This document shows, one piece after another, positions 10,052 through 20,074 of a stretch of 64,000 nucleotides of DNA (position 1 is the first letter of the stretch; every line of letters begins with the position of its first letter). The stretch is taken from NCBI GenBank assembly GCA_016715075.1, contig JADKBK010000009.1:124001-188000 (forward strand). Direction: 5' to 3'. Origin of the DNA: Bacteroidales bacterium. Its GTDB lineage: Bacteria > Bacteroidota > Bacteroidia > Bacteroidales > VadinHA17. Made by a program: the position numbers and the translations under genes. The notes beneath the pieces were generated by a model. The model was not told the origin of the DNA and made no database searches. It worked only from the letters and a program-made list of their open reading frames with translations.

Positions 10052-10181
10052 GCTCTGTTAATTTGCATTGGTTAATTAGTCCGCAAAGGTCTGAAAAAAA
10101 TCTATTATTTACAATGATGCCAAAAAGATGAAATTATCGGACAATTCCAGGGAAAGGAGACGAAGAGATATAAAATCCCAT

Positions 10182-11812
10182 TTAAAACGGATTTGTCTTC
10201 AAAGGGGTGTTATTCATTAACTTACAGACAGGATATGCATTATATCCCCTGCCCCATTGAGGGACAAGGTATCTGTCGAGGAAGTTCCATTTTAAAAGTC
10301 CGTCATCAGACTCCGGTTCGAGAAGGTAAGCAGCCACATTTGCGAGGGGCTGTGCCATCCTGATTACCACAGTACCTGCAGGAAAATCTACTGTTCCGTC
10401 AATATATTTCCCCTTTACACTATTAGTATAGTGCCCTGATTTAATCGTGATGCGCCTTTCAGTTCAGTTATGGCAAAACGTTCAACCCGGATTTCAGAAG
10501 CTTCACTGAGCTTTTCAAGCCGTATGCCGTGTTTTCTGAGCAGTTCTGTAATTTCATTGTCATTGACAATGAGGAGATAGGCAAAAGGCAGCGGGGTACT
10601 TCTTACAGGATAATAATCAATATAATAAGGCACAGTGACAGTTGTCTGTCTGTCTGTCTTTTTGTAGATCTTCCATCCGTCTTTTTCTGTAACATATTCC
10701 GCTTCAAATGTTTTGACAGTCACCTCTTTTTTTACTGCCTTCACTTTATACTCTATTGCAAATGAACCGGCTGCAAGTGAATTTGCTCCCCGGGCAATAG
10801 TCCTCTGGTCGGCTCCTGATAACAGATCACTGATTTCAGAATTGTGGGCTGCCGCAAAATCGAGGAGGGAATGAATCAGATTATAGCAACCCAGAACCCT
10901 TGATTTAAAATCAGCATAGATATAATTCTCATTCAAAATCCCCAGCCTGTTCCTTATCCCATAGTAATTGACCATATAACGCGGTTCGCTTGCATCCATT
11001 ACCCAACCTTTTGCAGGATTCAGCATATCATTGAATTCACCATAAAAGCAGTTCTCAACCTTATACCTGTCAAGCAGGGTTTCTGATATTTCCGGCATCA
11101 TCTTATCGCGCAGATAAGAAATCAGCGAATTGTCTCCGTTTGGATTTACCATCCAGGTAAAAGTAACAGGTTCAACATGATATGATCCGTTCGTTGTATG
11201 GCAATCCATGAAGATACTGGGATCCCATCGTTTGAAGACATTTGAAAGCAGGCCTCTTACCTCCGGTGATTCAGCTTTCATTGCATCACGGTTAAGATCA
11301 AGATACTGGCCGTTATACCTAACCCCTACGCCATTCACAGGACCATTCTGGTCAGTACGGTTAAGAGTGCTAATCTTTTCATTTCCATCGGGATTAAAGA
11401 TCGGGCAGATCAGCAGTATTACGCTATCGAGCAGTTGTAAATTATCTTCCTTCAGTATATCCCTTGCAAACATAAGTGATGCCTCTTTACCTTCAACTTC
11501 ACCGGCATGAATATTTGCCTGAATATATACAACGATCCTTCGGTCATTTACAAGATCTTCACAGGTAACTGGCAAAGGCTTTGCTATTACAAGAAGCGGA
11601 ATATCCCTCCCTTCTGCGGATTTGGCTATTGTCTCTCCCCTTAAATAATCGGTGGTCTTTTTCAATTGCTCAATAAAATTCATAACATCCTTATAATCAG
11701 ATGTTGACTTAAATTCTGATTTTTCAGCTACAGTCAGGATTTGGTCCTGAGCTGATCCGTTAATAAATGAAATTATTAGTATAGCTGTAATGAAAAGGAA
11801 CCTTTTGAACAT
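10182..11812 (-). CDS. Secreted M14-family zinc carboxypeptidase-like protein (frameshifted)
   Basis: The first 465 residues (11812 to 10415) and a C-terminal piece ending at 10182 make one protein of about 542 residues. A missing G in the CCC/GGG run at 10434-10436 explains the break: restoring it gives LNQGHYTNSVKGKYIDGTV and then the C-terminal frame. The N-terminus is a signal peptide (FKRFLFITAILIISFINGSAQ). The M14 zinc site is visible as NIHAGEVEGKE (His and Glu ligands) and DCHTTNGSYH (His ligand), with LNRDAMKAESPEVR between. The family cleaves C-terminal residues from peptides; members like this, ending in an extra beta-rich domain, are common in Bacteroidetes. Substrate unknown. 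Confidence 0.83.
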
Positions 11813-11987
11813 CTCTATGTTTTTTGAATCCGTGGTAAAAATATAAATATTTTAGTTGTATAACCTGCTTCCGGATACTTTGGAACAGGCAAAATAAATT
11901 AATTAAATATCAGTTTATTATAAAATTGTTTAGATTATTTCAAAATAATTATGTAGCTTGCGCCCATAATTTTAAAAATCAAATACA

Positions 11988-12179
11988 ATGAACAAAGGAA
12001 CAGTTAAATTTTTTAATGTATCAAAAGGATTCGGATTCATAAAAGATGCAGATTCGGATAATGAATATTTTGTACACGTTTCAGGCCTCAAAGACCAGAT
12101 CAAAGAAAATGATGTAGTTACTTTTGAACTTACCGAAGGAAAAAAAGGAATTAACGCAGTTAATGTTAAACTCGCGTAA
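11988..12179 (+). CDS. Cold-shock domain protein
   Basis: A 63-residue single cold-shock domain with both RNA-binding motifs: RNP1 KGFGFI (residues 13-18) and RNP2 YFVHV (residues 27-31). It begins GTVKFFN as in CspA-type proteins, which bind single-stranded RNA and DNA and melt RNA structure. The leader region from 11813 is AT-rich and could hold a structured 5' UTR as in other csp genes, but no specific fold was identified. A clear intrinsic terminator follows, so it is monocistronic. Confidence 0.93.
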   Translation: MNKGTVKFFNVSKGFGFIKDADSDNEYFVHVSGLKDQIKENDVVTFELTEGKKGINAVNVKLA

Positions 12180-12203
12180 TTTGTCTATACGAAGATCTAT
12201 TTT

Positions 12204-12229
12204 AAAGCCCCGCCAGACGGGGCTTTTTT
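12204..12229 (+). terminator. Intrinsic terminator of the cold-shock gene
   Basis: A 9-bp stem (AAAGCCCCG / CGGGGCTTT) with the loop CCAGA, running into a T-tract, 24 bases after the stop codon. Confidence 0.92.
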
Positions 12230-12392
12230 ATTATATGAACTTTCCGGCTGATTTATAACAAAAATTTAAAGCGGGTATTACTGCATTTCAGATTATCAGT
12301 AATTACCCGCCCGATTATACTTTTCTCCACGGTTTGATTTAAAAGCACGGTAAGGCTCCAACCCTGGCAAAGCTTCTCAGAGACAATAAACC

Positions 12393-12506
12393 TTACTGTC
12401 TGCTTTTTTCTTCTTTCTTAGCCTTTTTAGCCTGACGTTTTTCCTTCAGGGATTTCGTCGGCTCCTTCTTATGCTTGGTCTGTTCTTTTGCTTTTTCGTG
12501 TGACAT
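12393..12506 (-). CDS. Tiny lysine-rich basic protein (37 aa)
   Basis: An ATG at 12506 opens a 37-codon frame ending TAA at 12393. The product starts MSHEKAKEQTKHKKEPTKSL and continues with Lys, Arg and Glu only to a KKEEKSRQ end. The extreme composition with an orderly charge pattern argues for a real gene rather than chance; from memory, similar short basic proteins occur in other Bacteroidetes. No domain is recognised. It may bind nucleic acid, which is a guess from charge. It stands alone between the cold-shock gene and pgl; the rest of 12230-12601 shows no other feature. Confidence 0.55.
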   Translation of the reverse strand: MSHEKAKEQTKHKKEPTKSLKEKRQAKKAKKEEKSRQ

Positions 12507-12601
12507 AGCTTATCAATTTAAGTTTGTAAAAAGGTAATTCAAATATAGAAAAAATCATCCAATCATTTTATGTTCCCCGATTTTTGAGTCTGGAACCGGA
12601 T

Positions 12602-13330
12602 TTACAGCATGGAAGCTGCATCTTTATCCAGAAACCATAACAACTCTCCATTCACAGGAACAATCCCGGATGCGGGGAAGTTTTGTCCAGATGACCTTTT
12701 ATTTAAAATCTTTTCAACAACAGCTGCCTTCTGCCTGCCAGTAACAAGAAAAGCCACTCTTTCTGCATTATTTATTACCCTTCCTGTAATGGTAATTCTC
12801 TTCTGCATGGTAACAGGATGTGATGCAACTGCACAGGTACTTTCTGATTCCAATAAAAAGTTATTATAGGGGAAAATTGAAGCAGTATGTCCGTCTTCCC
12901 CCACTCCCAGGATTATGAGGTCAAAGACCGGCATTCCTCCAGCCTGCCTGAGCCGATCAGTAATCTCTCCTGAGTAGCGGACTGCTTCCTTTTCCGGATC
13001 TGATTCCCCTTTTATCCGGTGAATATTGGATTCAGGTATTCTTATTTTTCCAAGCAGCGACCTGACTGTCATACCGTAATTACTCTCAGGGCTGCCGGGT
13101 GAGACACATCTCTCATCACCCCAGAAGAAATGGACATTTTCCCATTTCACCGATTTGGAGAAATGGTCGCCAATTACCGAGTACAATAATTCAGGAGTTG
13201 AACCGCCGGAAAGCGCCACACAAAAGGGGAAACTTCCTTTTTCTGACTGAGCAGCCCAATTCACAAATTCCTCCGCAAACTTCTCCGCAAGCAGATAGGG
13301 AGTATGGAATATATTTACATTCTTTTCCAA
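12602..13330 (-). CDS. pgl: 6-phosphogluconolactonase
   Basis: A 242-residue protein of the DevB/Pgl type. Motifs include ALSGGSTPELLY (residues about 40-51, sugar-phosphate binding), the FFWGDERCV strand with catalytic-site residues and LGVGEDGHTASIFP. It hydrolyses 6-phosphogluconolactone to 6-phosphogluconate, the second step of the oxidative pentose phosphate pathway, in the cytoplasm. It lies downstream of zwf on the same strand, separated by a 253-bp repeat-rich gap. gnd is not in the window. Confidence 0.93.
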   Translation of the reverse strand: MEKNVNIFHTPYLLAEKFAEEFVNWAAQSEKGSFPFCVALSGGSTPELLYSVIGDHFSKSVKWENVHFFWGDERCVSPGSPESNYGMTVRSLLGKIRIPESNIHRIKGESDPEKEAVRYSGEITDRLRQAGGMPVFDLIILGVGEDGHTASIFPYNNFLLESESTCAVASHPVTMQKRITITGRVINNAERVAFLVTGRQKAAVVEKILNKRSSGQNFPASGIVPVNGELLWFLDKDAASML

Positions 13331-13384
13331 AATTCAGATATGCCTTAATTATCAAATATTTCTTATCACTTTATTAATCCCGTT

Positions 13385-13577
13385 CACCTACTCTCCTCAA
13401 TCTCCCAATCTCCCAATCTCCCATTCTCCCATTCTCCCCCTTCTCTTCGTCTCTTCGTCTCCCCGTCTCTTCGTCTCTTCGTCTCCCCGTCCCCGTCTCT
13501 TCGTCTCCCCGTCGCTTCGTCTCTTCGTCTCCCCTTCACTTCGTCTCCCCCTCTCCCAGTCTCCCATTCTCCCCTTC
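13385..13577. repeat. Pyrimidine-rich simple repeat tract between pgl and zwf
   Basis: The plus strand is almost entirely C and T with G only in CG steps. Words CTCCCAAT, CTCCCATT, TCTTCGTC and TCCCCGTC recur in imperfect tandem. The minus strand is the matching purine tract. It is a simple-sequence array, not a coding region, although a frame of Glu-Thr-Lys-Arg-Arg repeats can be read on the minus strand. It fills most of the 13331-13583 gap. Confidence 0.85.
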
Positions 13578-13583
13578 ATTCCT

Positions 13584-15110
13584 CTACAGCTCGCAGTAAA
13601 GTTCATCATCCGCAAGGTTTTTGCAGGGATATCTCCAGGTAAGTCCCTCTCCCTCTATAAGATCATTCGAATGCTCAGGCCCCCAGGTGCCCGCAGGATA
13701 GCCATATACTTTAATGGAGGGATTCTTTGCCCAGGCTTTTTGAATGGGATCAAGGAATTTCCATGCAGTTTCAACCTCATCATCGCGTGAAAAGAGAGTT
13801 GAGTCACCCAGCATCACATCATACAGTAATCTCTCATAGGCTGAAGGAACTCTTATATCTGCCAGATCAGAATAATGGAAATCCATATTCACATTTTTTA
13901 CATTGAAACCTGCTCCTGGCTGTTTCATATCAAATTTAAGCAATATGCCTTCATCAGGCTGAATTCTTATTATCAGCTGATTGGCTGACAATTTACCAGA
14001 CTGACGAAGAAAGAGGTGATGCGGGGTCGGCTTGAAATGAATTACAATTTCAGTGACACGGGTTGGGAGTCTTTTTCCTGTACGGATATAAAACGGAACT
14101 CCTCCCCATCTCCAGTTATTGATATAGAATTTTATTGCCACGAATGTTTCAGTTCTGGAATCAACAGCTACTCCTTTTTCGTATCTGTATCCAGTAACAC
14201 ATTCTCCCCGTATCAGTGACCCGGTATACTGCCCCCTGACGACCTGAAGCGGTACATCTTCCTCCCTTATCGGCTGAAGAGACTGGAATACTTTCAATAC
14301 CTCATTCCTTATAGCATCAGGGTCGAGTGAAGAGGGAGGTTCCATTGCTGTGAGACCTACCATTTGAAGAAGATGATTTTGAATCATATCCCTAAGCGCT
14401 CCTGATGAATCATAGTAACCGCCTCTCTGTTCAACACCAATGTTTTCAGCTGAGGTAATTTCAATCCTGTCAATATAATTCCTGTTCCAAAGGGGCTCAA
14501 ACATACCGTTTGCAAATCTTGTAACCAGCAGATTCTGAACTGTTTCTTTTCCAAGATAATGATCGATTCTGAATATCTGATCCTCAGAGGCAAGATCATG
14601 AAGCGTCTTGTTAAGATTCCTTGCAGATTCAAAATCATAGCCGAAAGGCTTTTCAATAATGATCCTCCTGAATCCCTCGTTCTGATCACACAATCCCGAT
14701 TCAGACAGATTAATTGCAATAACTTCGTACAGGCTTGGAGGAGTTGCCAGATAAAATATATAGTTTCCTCCTATACCATTGTTTTCATCATATTCCTTAA
14801 GTAGCTCTTTAAGTTTCTGATAGTCTCCCAGCATGGCGGTATCCATTGAAAGATAGTGGAGATCCTTTGTAAAATCTGCTATACTATCGTTTCCCGTAAC
14901 CTTCTCTTCTGAGTAGCTGACAATAGCAGAATTCATTTTTACCCTGAACTCTTCAGTTGAAATTTTAGTACGTCCAATGCCGAATATCGCGAACTTTTCA
15001 GGGAGAAGATTCTGAGTTCTTAATGAAAAAAGAGCCGGGATAAGTTTTCTGGCTGTAAGGTCTCCTGAGGCTCCAAATATTACAAGTATTAGGTTTTTAG
15101 GATTTTCCAT
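13584..15110 (-). CDS. zwf: Glucose-6-phosphate 1-dehydrogenase
   Basis: A 508-residue protein with the N-terminal NADP-binding loop IFGASGDLTARK (residues 11-22) and the active-site signature RIDHYLGKE (residues 181-189). The EKPFG strand (residues 153-157) is also conserved. It oxidises glucose-6-phosphate to 6-phosphogluconolactone and makes NADPH in the cytoplasm. pgl follows on the same strand, which fits a zwf-pgl unit despite the repeat tract between them. Length is normal and the frame intact. Confidence 0.96.
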   Translation of the reverse strand: MENPKNLILVIFGASGDLTARKLIPALFSLRTQNLLPEKFAIFGIGRTKISTEEFRVKMNSAIVSYSEEKVTGNDSIADFTKDLHYLSMDTAMLGDYQKLKELLKEYDENNGIGGNYIFYLATPPSLYEVIAINLSESGLCDQNEGFRRIIIEKPFGYDFESARNLNKTLHDLASEDQIFRIDHYLGKETVQNLLVTRFANGMFEPLWNRNYIDRIEITSAENIGVEQRGGYYDSSGALRDMIQNHLLQMVGLTAMEPPSSLDPDAIRNEVLKVFQSLQPIREEDVPLQVVRGQYTGSLIRGECVTGYRYEKGVAVDSRTETFVAIKFYINNWRWGGVPFYIRTGKRLPTRVTEIVIHFKPTPHHLFLRQSGKLSANQLIIRIQPDEGILLKFDMKQPGAGFNVKNVNMDFHYSDLADIRVPSAYERLLYDVMLGDSTLFSRDDEVETAWKFLDPIQKAWAKNPSIKVYGYPAGTWGPEHSNDLIEGEGLTWRYPCKNLADDELYCEL

Positions 15111-15329
15111 GTAAATCTGTTCAAGGGAAAAATATTTTTTTTATTATTACTATCTTTTAAAGAATTACAATTTAACAATATTTCCCGAAGATTGTTTCAC
15201 TTTAGAACTCGATTATTAATTAATTATGCTTACTTACTGATAATTAAAATGTTTAAAGCAATTTGCAGTTTTATCTTGAATTTTATTAATTTTTATAATC
15301 ATATTTACGATAATTTATTACAAATGCCG

Positions 15330-15337
15330 TATATTTG
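15330..15337 (+). promoter_or_regulatory. Bacteroidetes-type -7 element ahead of gltB
   Basis: TATATTTG matches the Bacteroidetes -7 consensus TAnnTTTG. It lies in the 391-bp gap before gltB and would give a leader of roughly 155 bases. No clear -33 TTTG was found at the expected spacing. The rest of 15111-15329 is AT-rich with nothing recognised. Confidence 0.5.
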
Positions 15338-15356
15338 CCGGCAAACATTAAGGAAA

Positions 15357-15419
15357 ATGTATTATTATAGATCCATTATATCACTACGCCTTATTAGGAG
15401 GTTAACCAGAGTATACTGA
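15357..15419 (+). CDS. Possible 20-residue leader peptide of gltB
   Basis: An ATG preceded by AAGGAAA opens MYYYRSIISLRLIRRLTRVY, stopping at TGA 15417-15419. The end of the frame overlaps the first half of a predicted antiterminator arm (15406-15425). That is the layout expected of a translated attenuator. The composition (four Tyr, five Arg) does not match glutamate or glutamine sensing. It may be chance; no comparative support is available here. Confidence 0.25.
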   Translation: MYYYRSIISLRLIRRLTRVY

Positions 15420-15484
15420 GAATGGTGTTTGATATAGGATAAGGGATAGCCGTTCTCTGGAAAATACAGGGGGCGGTTTTTTTT
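15406..15484 (+). promoter_or_regulatory. Candidate transcription attenuator in the gltB leader
   Basis: CCGTTCTCTG (15450-15459) pairs over all ten positions, three of them G-U, with CAGGGGGCGG (15467-15476), followed by eight T. This is an intrinsic terminator only 17 bases before the gltB ATG. The left strand of the stem can instead pair with upstream CCAGAG (15406-15411) and GAGAATGG (15418-15425), which would form an antiterminator. There is no room for a promoter between the T-tract and the start codon, so the terminator must sit inside the gltB transcript. The signal sensed is unknown. Confidence 0.6.
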
Positions 15485-15501
15485 ATAAAAAGGAATAAAC
15501 T

Positions 15502-18500
15502 ATGAAAAAAGAGCGGCCAAAACAACAGGGATTGTACCGTCAGGAATTTGAGCATGAGAATTGCGGAATCGGATTTGTTGCACATCTTAAGGGTAAAAAG
15601 TCTCATTCAATAATCAGGCAGGGGCTTGAGATACTCACTAATATGACACATCGTGGTGCAGAAGGAGCTGACAGCAAAACGGGGGACGGTGCAGGGGTAT
15701 TAATTCAGGTACCCAGGGATTATTATCTTATTCAGGGATATTCACTTCCTCCTGAAGGGCAATTCGGGACTGGACTGGTTTTTCTTCCACAGGACAATAA
15801 TGACTCTGCAATGTGCAGGGAAATTCTGTGTGACATTATAAAGGAAGAGGGTGTGAATATTATCGGTTTCCGTGATGTTCCCCGTGACAATTCGGTAATT
15901 GGGGAGATATCCAGAGCTGCCGAACCAGAGATAGTGCAGATTTTGCTTGGTTCAGATATTCCGCAAGAGGATCTCGAGCGCAAATTATATATTATCAGAA
16001 AAAGGACAGAGAATGCGATCAGGAATTCTGACCTGAGACAAAAGAACTTTTTTTATATTCCCAGTCTCTCAACAAAAGTTCTGGTATATAAAGGTATGCT
16101 TACGTCAAATCAGCTTGGGGAGTATTTTCTTGATCTTGTTGACGAACGTCTGCAGAGTGCCATTGCACTGGTACATTCGCGCTTCAGTACAAATACATTT
16201 CCCAGCTGGGATCTTGCACAGCCATTCAGAATGCTTGGCCATAACGGAGAGATTAATACCATTAAGGGAAACCGTTTCTGGATGGAAGCAAGGGAATCTA
16301 TACTCAAATCAGAGAAGCTTGGAGATCTTAAAAGATTGTATCCGATCATAGAACCCGACAAAAGTGATTCAGCTTCACTCGATAATGTGCTTGAGTTTCT
16401 GATCATGAGCGGGAAATCATTTCCCTATGCTATGTCTGTACTGATTCCTGAATCGTCAAACGATAAGAATCCAATCTCCCCGGAGCTTAAGGCGTTTTAT
16501 AAATATCACGCCACTTTCCTGGAGCCATGGGATGGGCCTGCTTCGCTTATATTCTCCGATGGAAGGTATATTGGTGGTATGCTTGACAGGAACGGTCTGC
16601 GCCCCTCAAGATATGTTATAACGGAAAACGACCTTATAGTTCTTGGATCAGAGACCGGAGTCCAGACCTTTGCACCTGAAGAGGTGAGAGAGAAAGGCAG
16701 ACTGAAAGCTGGTAAAATGATCCTTGTGGACACAAAACTCGGGAAAATATTTTATGATGCCGAGTTAAAGGCTCAGCTGGCCAATGAATATCCATATGGG
16801 CAATGGATCGAAAGGAATATGGTAAGACTCGAGAAAATGGAGATCGGTCACCAGGAGACACCTGAAATGGGTGATCAGTATGAAAAGTATATTACAGCCT
16901 TTAATTACTCTCTGGAGGATACTGACAAGATAATCAAAGAGATGGCTGCCACAGGCAAAGAGCCTATCGGTTCTATGGGTAATGATGTTCCTGTCGCAGT
17001 ACTCTCAAAAAAACCTTACCGCCTGTTTAACTACTTTAAGCAGCTGTTTGCACAGGTTACGAATCCGCCTATCGACTCAATCAGAGAGGAACTTGTGATG
17101 ACACTTGCCGGCTATCTCGGATCATTGCAGGATAATATTCTTGAGACATCTCCTCTTCATGTCAAGATGGTGCGTTTCAGAAATCCGGTAATCTCCAACA
17201 CCTATTTCCAGGTTGTTAAAAACCTGAGATATAAGGGTTTCTCTGCAGCTAATCTTACACTTCATTTCGATGCATTAAAAGGATCTGAAGGATTGGAATA
17301 TGCTGTTGATCAGCTATGTCTGGATGCAGAAAAAGCAGTAGATGAGGGAAAGAACTACATCATCCTTTCAGACAGAGGCATTGATAAAAATAAAGCGCCA
17401 ATTCCTGTCCTTCTTGCAGTGTCTGCAGTTCATCATCATCTGATCAAGACAAGAAAAAGGATGCAGATCGACATAGTTGTAGAGTCGGCAGAGCCGCGTG
17501 AAGTTATGCATTTCGCTCTTCTGTTTGGCTATGGTGCAAGTATTATCAATCCATATATGTGCTTTGCCGTAATTGAAAAACTTGTTAAGGAGAAAGCTAT
17601 TCAGCTTGACTATCAGAAGGCAGAAGCAAACTATGTCTATTCAATAAACAAGGGGATACTCAAGATAATGTCGAAGATGGGTATCAGCACACTCCGTAGT
17701 TACAGATCTTCTCAGATATTTGAAGCAATTGGTATTCATACTGATGTTATTGACAAATATTTTGCAGGTACAACATCGAGGATCGGTGGCATTGGGATGA
17801 AGGAGATAGCTGAGGAAGTTCTTATTCCTCACCGACAGGCATTCAGTGAAGTGGATGCGCTCCCGGAAGTACTCACCGAAGGGGTATACTCCTACCGCAA
17901 GCGTGGAGAGCATCATGCATGGAATCCTGAGACAGTATCATTGCTTCAATGGAGTACCCGAACAGGAGATTATGGTAAATTCAAAGAATACAGCAGACGG
18001 GTTAATGCCGATACTGACAGCCCTGGCTTTATAAGGGGCCTGCTGAGGATGAAAAAGAATCCTATACCTATTGAAGAGGTGGAGCCTGCAGAGCAGATAA
18101 TGAAACGTTTTGTCACCGGTGCAATGTCATTCGGATCTATCAGCCGTGAAGCCCATGAGGCGCTTGCGATTGCCATGAACCGAATCGGAGGACGCAGCAA
18201 TACCGGGGAAGGTGGGGAGGATCCTGAAAGGTTCCTTCCTATGGAAAATGGTGATAGTGCCAGAAGTAAAATCAAGCAGGTGGCTAGCGGTCGTTTCGGG
18301 GTTACCACTGAATATCTTGTCAATGCTGATGAGCTTCAGATAAAAATTGCCCAGGGTGCTAAACCTGGAGAAGGTGGTCAGCTTCCCGGTCACAAGGTTG
18401 ACAATATAATTGCAAAAACAAGGTATTCGATTCCTGGAATTACGCTTATTTCTCCTCCTCCGCATCATGATATTTATTCAATTGAGGACCTTGCACAGCT

Positions 18501-20043
18501 TATCTTTGATCTTAAGAATGTTAATCCCAGGGCGAAGATAAGTGTTAAACTCGTTTCTGAGAGTGGCGTTGGAACGATAGCAGCTGGTGTTACCAAAGCC
18601 GGTGCCGATCTTATTACGATAAGCGGTTATGAAGGCGGAACAGGTGCTAGTCCCTCCTCCTCCATCAAACATGCAGGATTGCCCCTGGAGCTTGGGCTTG
18701 CTGAAACACAGCAGACACTGGTAATGAACAACCTGCGGCGTAAAGTGGTAATTCAGACTGATGGTCAGCTGAAAACCGGAAGGGATATAATTATGACAGC
18801 CCTCCTTGGTGCCGAAGAGTTTGGATTTGCAACAAGTTCATTAATTGTACTTGGTTGCGTGATGATGCGTAAATGCCATCTGAATACATGCCCAGTTGGT
18901 GTTGCAACCCAGAATGAAGAGCTCAGGAAACGGTTCAGGGGTCAATCAGATAATCTTGTGACTTTCTTCAGGTTCCTTGCAGAAGAGGCCAGGAAAATCT
19001 TGCAGAGCTTGGATTCAGGAGCATGGACGAAATTATTGGCAGAGCGGATCTCCTGGAAAGAAATCCTGAAGTCAACCATTGGAAGATTAAAAATCTTGAT
19101 CTGTCCGGATTGCTGACAGTACCTGCTGAGGCAGCTGAAAATGCCATGCACTGCGTTGATGTACAAGATCATAAAATTTACAATATTCTGGACAGGGAAT
19201 TGATTACTCTTTCAGAAAGAGCTCTTTCTGATAAGGAGCCTGTTTTGATTGAAAAACCTATTCATAATACTGACAGGACTACCGGAGCGATGCTTTCAGG
19301 TATAATAGCGACCAGGTATGGTTCTGCAGGGCTGCCTGATGGAACTATCAGCTGCAGGTTCAAGGGATCAGCCGGCCAGAGCTTCGGCGCATTTCTCTCA
19401 CCAGGAGTAGAACTTCATCTGGAGGGAGATTCCAATGACTACCTTGGGAAAGGTCTGTCAGGTGGCAGAATAATTGTAGTCCCGCCGGTTGGATCAACGT
19501 TTGAACCAGACAAAAACATAATAATCGGAAATACTGTTCTCTACGGAGCCACCAGGGGTGAAACCTATATTTCAGGGGTTGCAGGTGAGAGATTCGGGGT
19601 CAGGAACAGCGGGGCAATAGCAGTAGTTGAGGGAGTTGGAAACCACTGCTGTGAATATATGACAGGAGGACGTGTAGTTGTGCTTGGTATCACAGGGAGT
19701 AACTTTGCTGCCGGTATGAGCGGCGGAGTGGCATATGTTTTCAATGAGAACGGAGATTTTGACTACTACTGTAACATGGGGATGGTAGAGTTATCACTTG
19801 TAGATGACCATGGAGATGTAAATGAGCTTACTGACCTCATTAAACGTCATTACAAATATACAGGCAGCAAGAAGGCCAGGATGATCCTTGATGATCTCAA
19901 TACCTACCTGCCTATGTTCATAAAGGTCATCCCCTTATGATTATAAAAAGGTTCTCCAGGAACAGAAACTGGAAGAGATCAGGAAGAAAATTGCTGATGT
20001 CGAGCTTGATCTGGAATCAGCGCCAGCAGTTTATAACAAATGA
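15502..20043 (+). CDS. gltB: Glutamate synthase large subunit (two frameshifts)
   Basis: One gene of about 1512 residues read in three pieces. The first 1167 codons or so run from 15502; a G is missing at 19002, and restoring it gives KILAELGFRSMDEIIGRA. A surplus C in 19931-19934 then ends the frame at a false TGA; removing it gives VIPYDYKKVLQEQK and a stop at 20041-20043. Domains in order: class-II glutamine amidotransferase (Cys21 in EHENCGIGF would become the N-terminal nucleophile), central domain, FMN-binding synthase barrel with EGGTGASP, the Fe-S cysteines CHLNTCPVG, and the C-terminal GXGXG beta-helix (GGRVVVLG, NFAAGMSGG). With GltD it makes two glutamates from 2-oxoglutarate and glutamine. 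Confidence 0.93.
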
Positions 20044-20074
20044 TTAATATGTAGCATTTTATAAGAAGAATATT

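Noticed and set aside
13397..13615. 72-codon minus-strand frame rich in Glu-Thr-Lys-Arg
   Set aside because: It is a translation of the simple repeat tract and overlaps the end of zwf.
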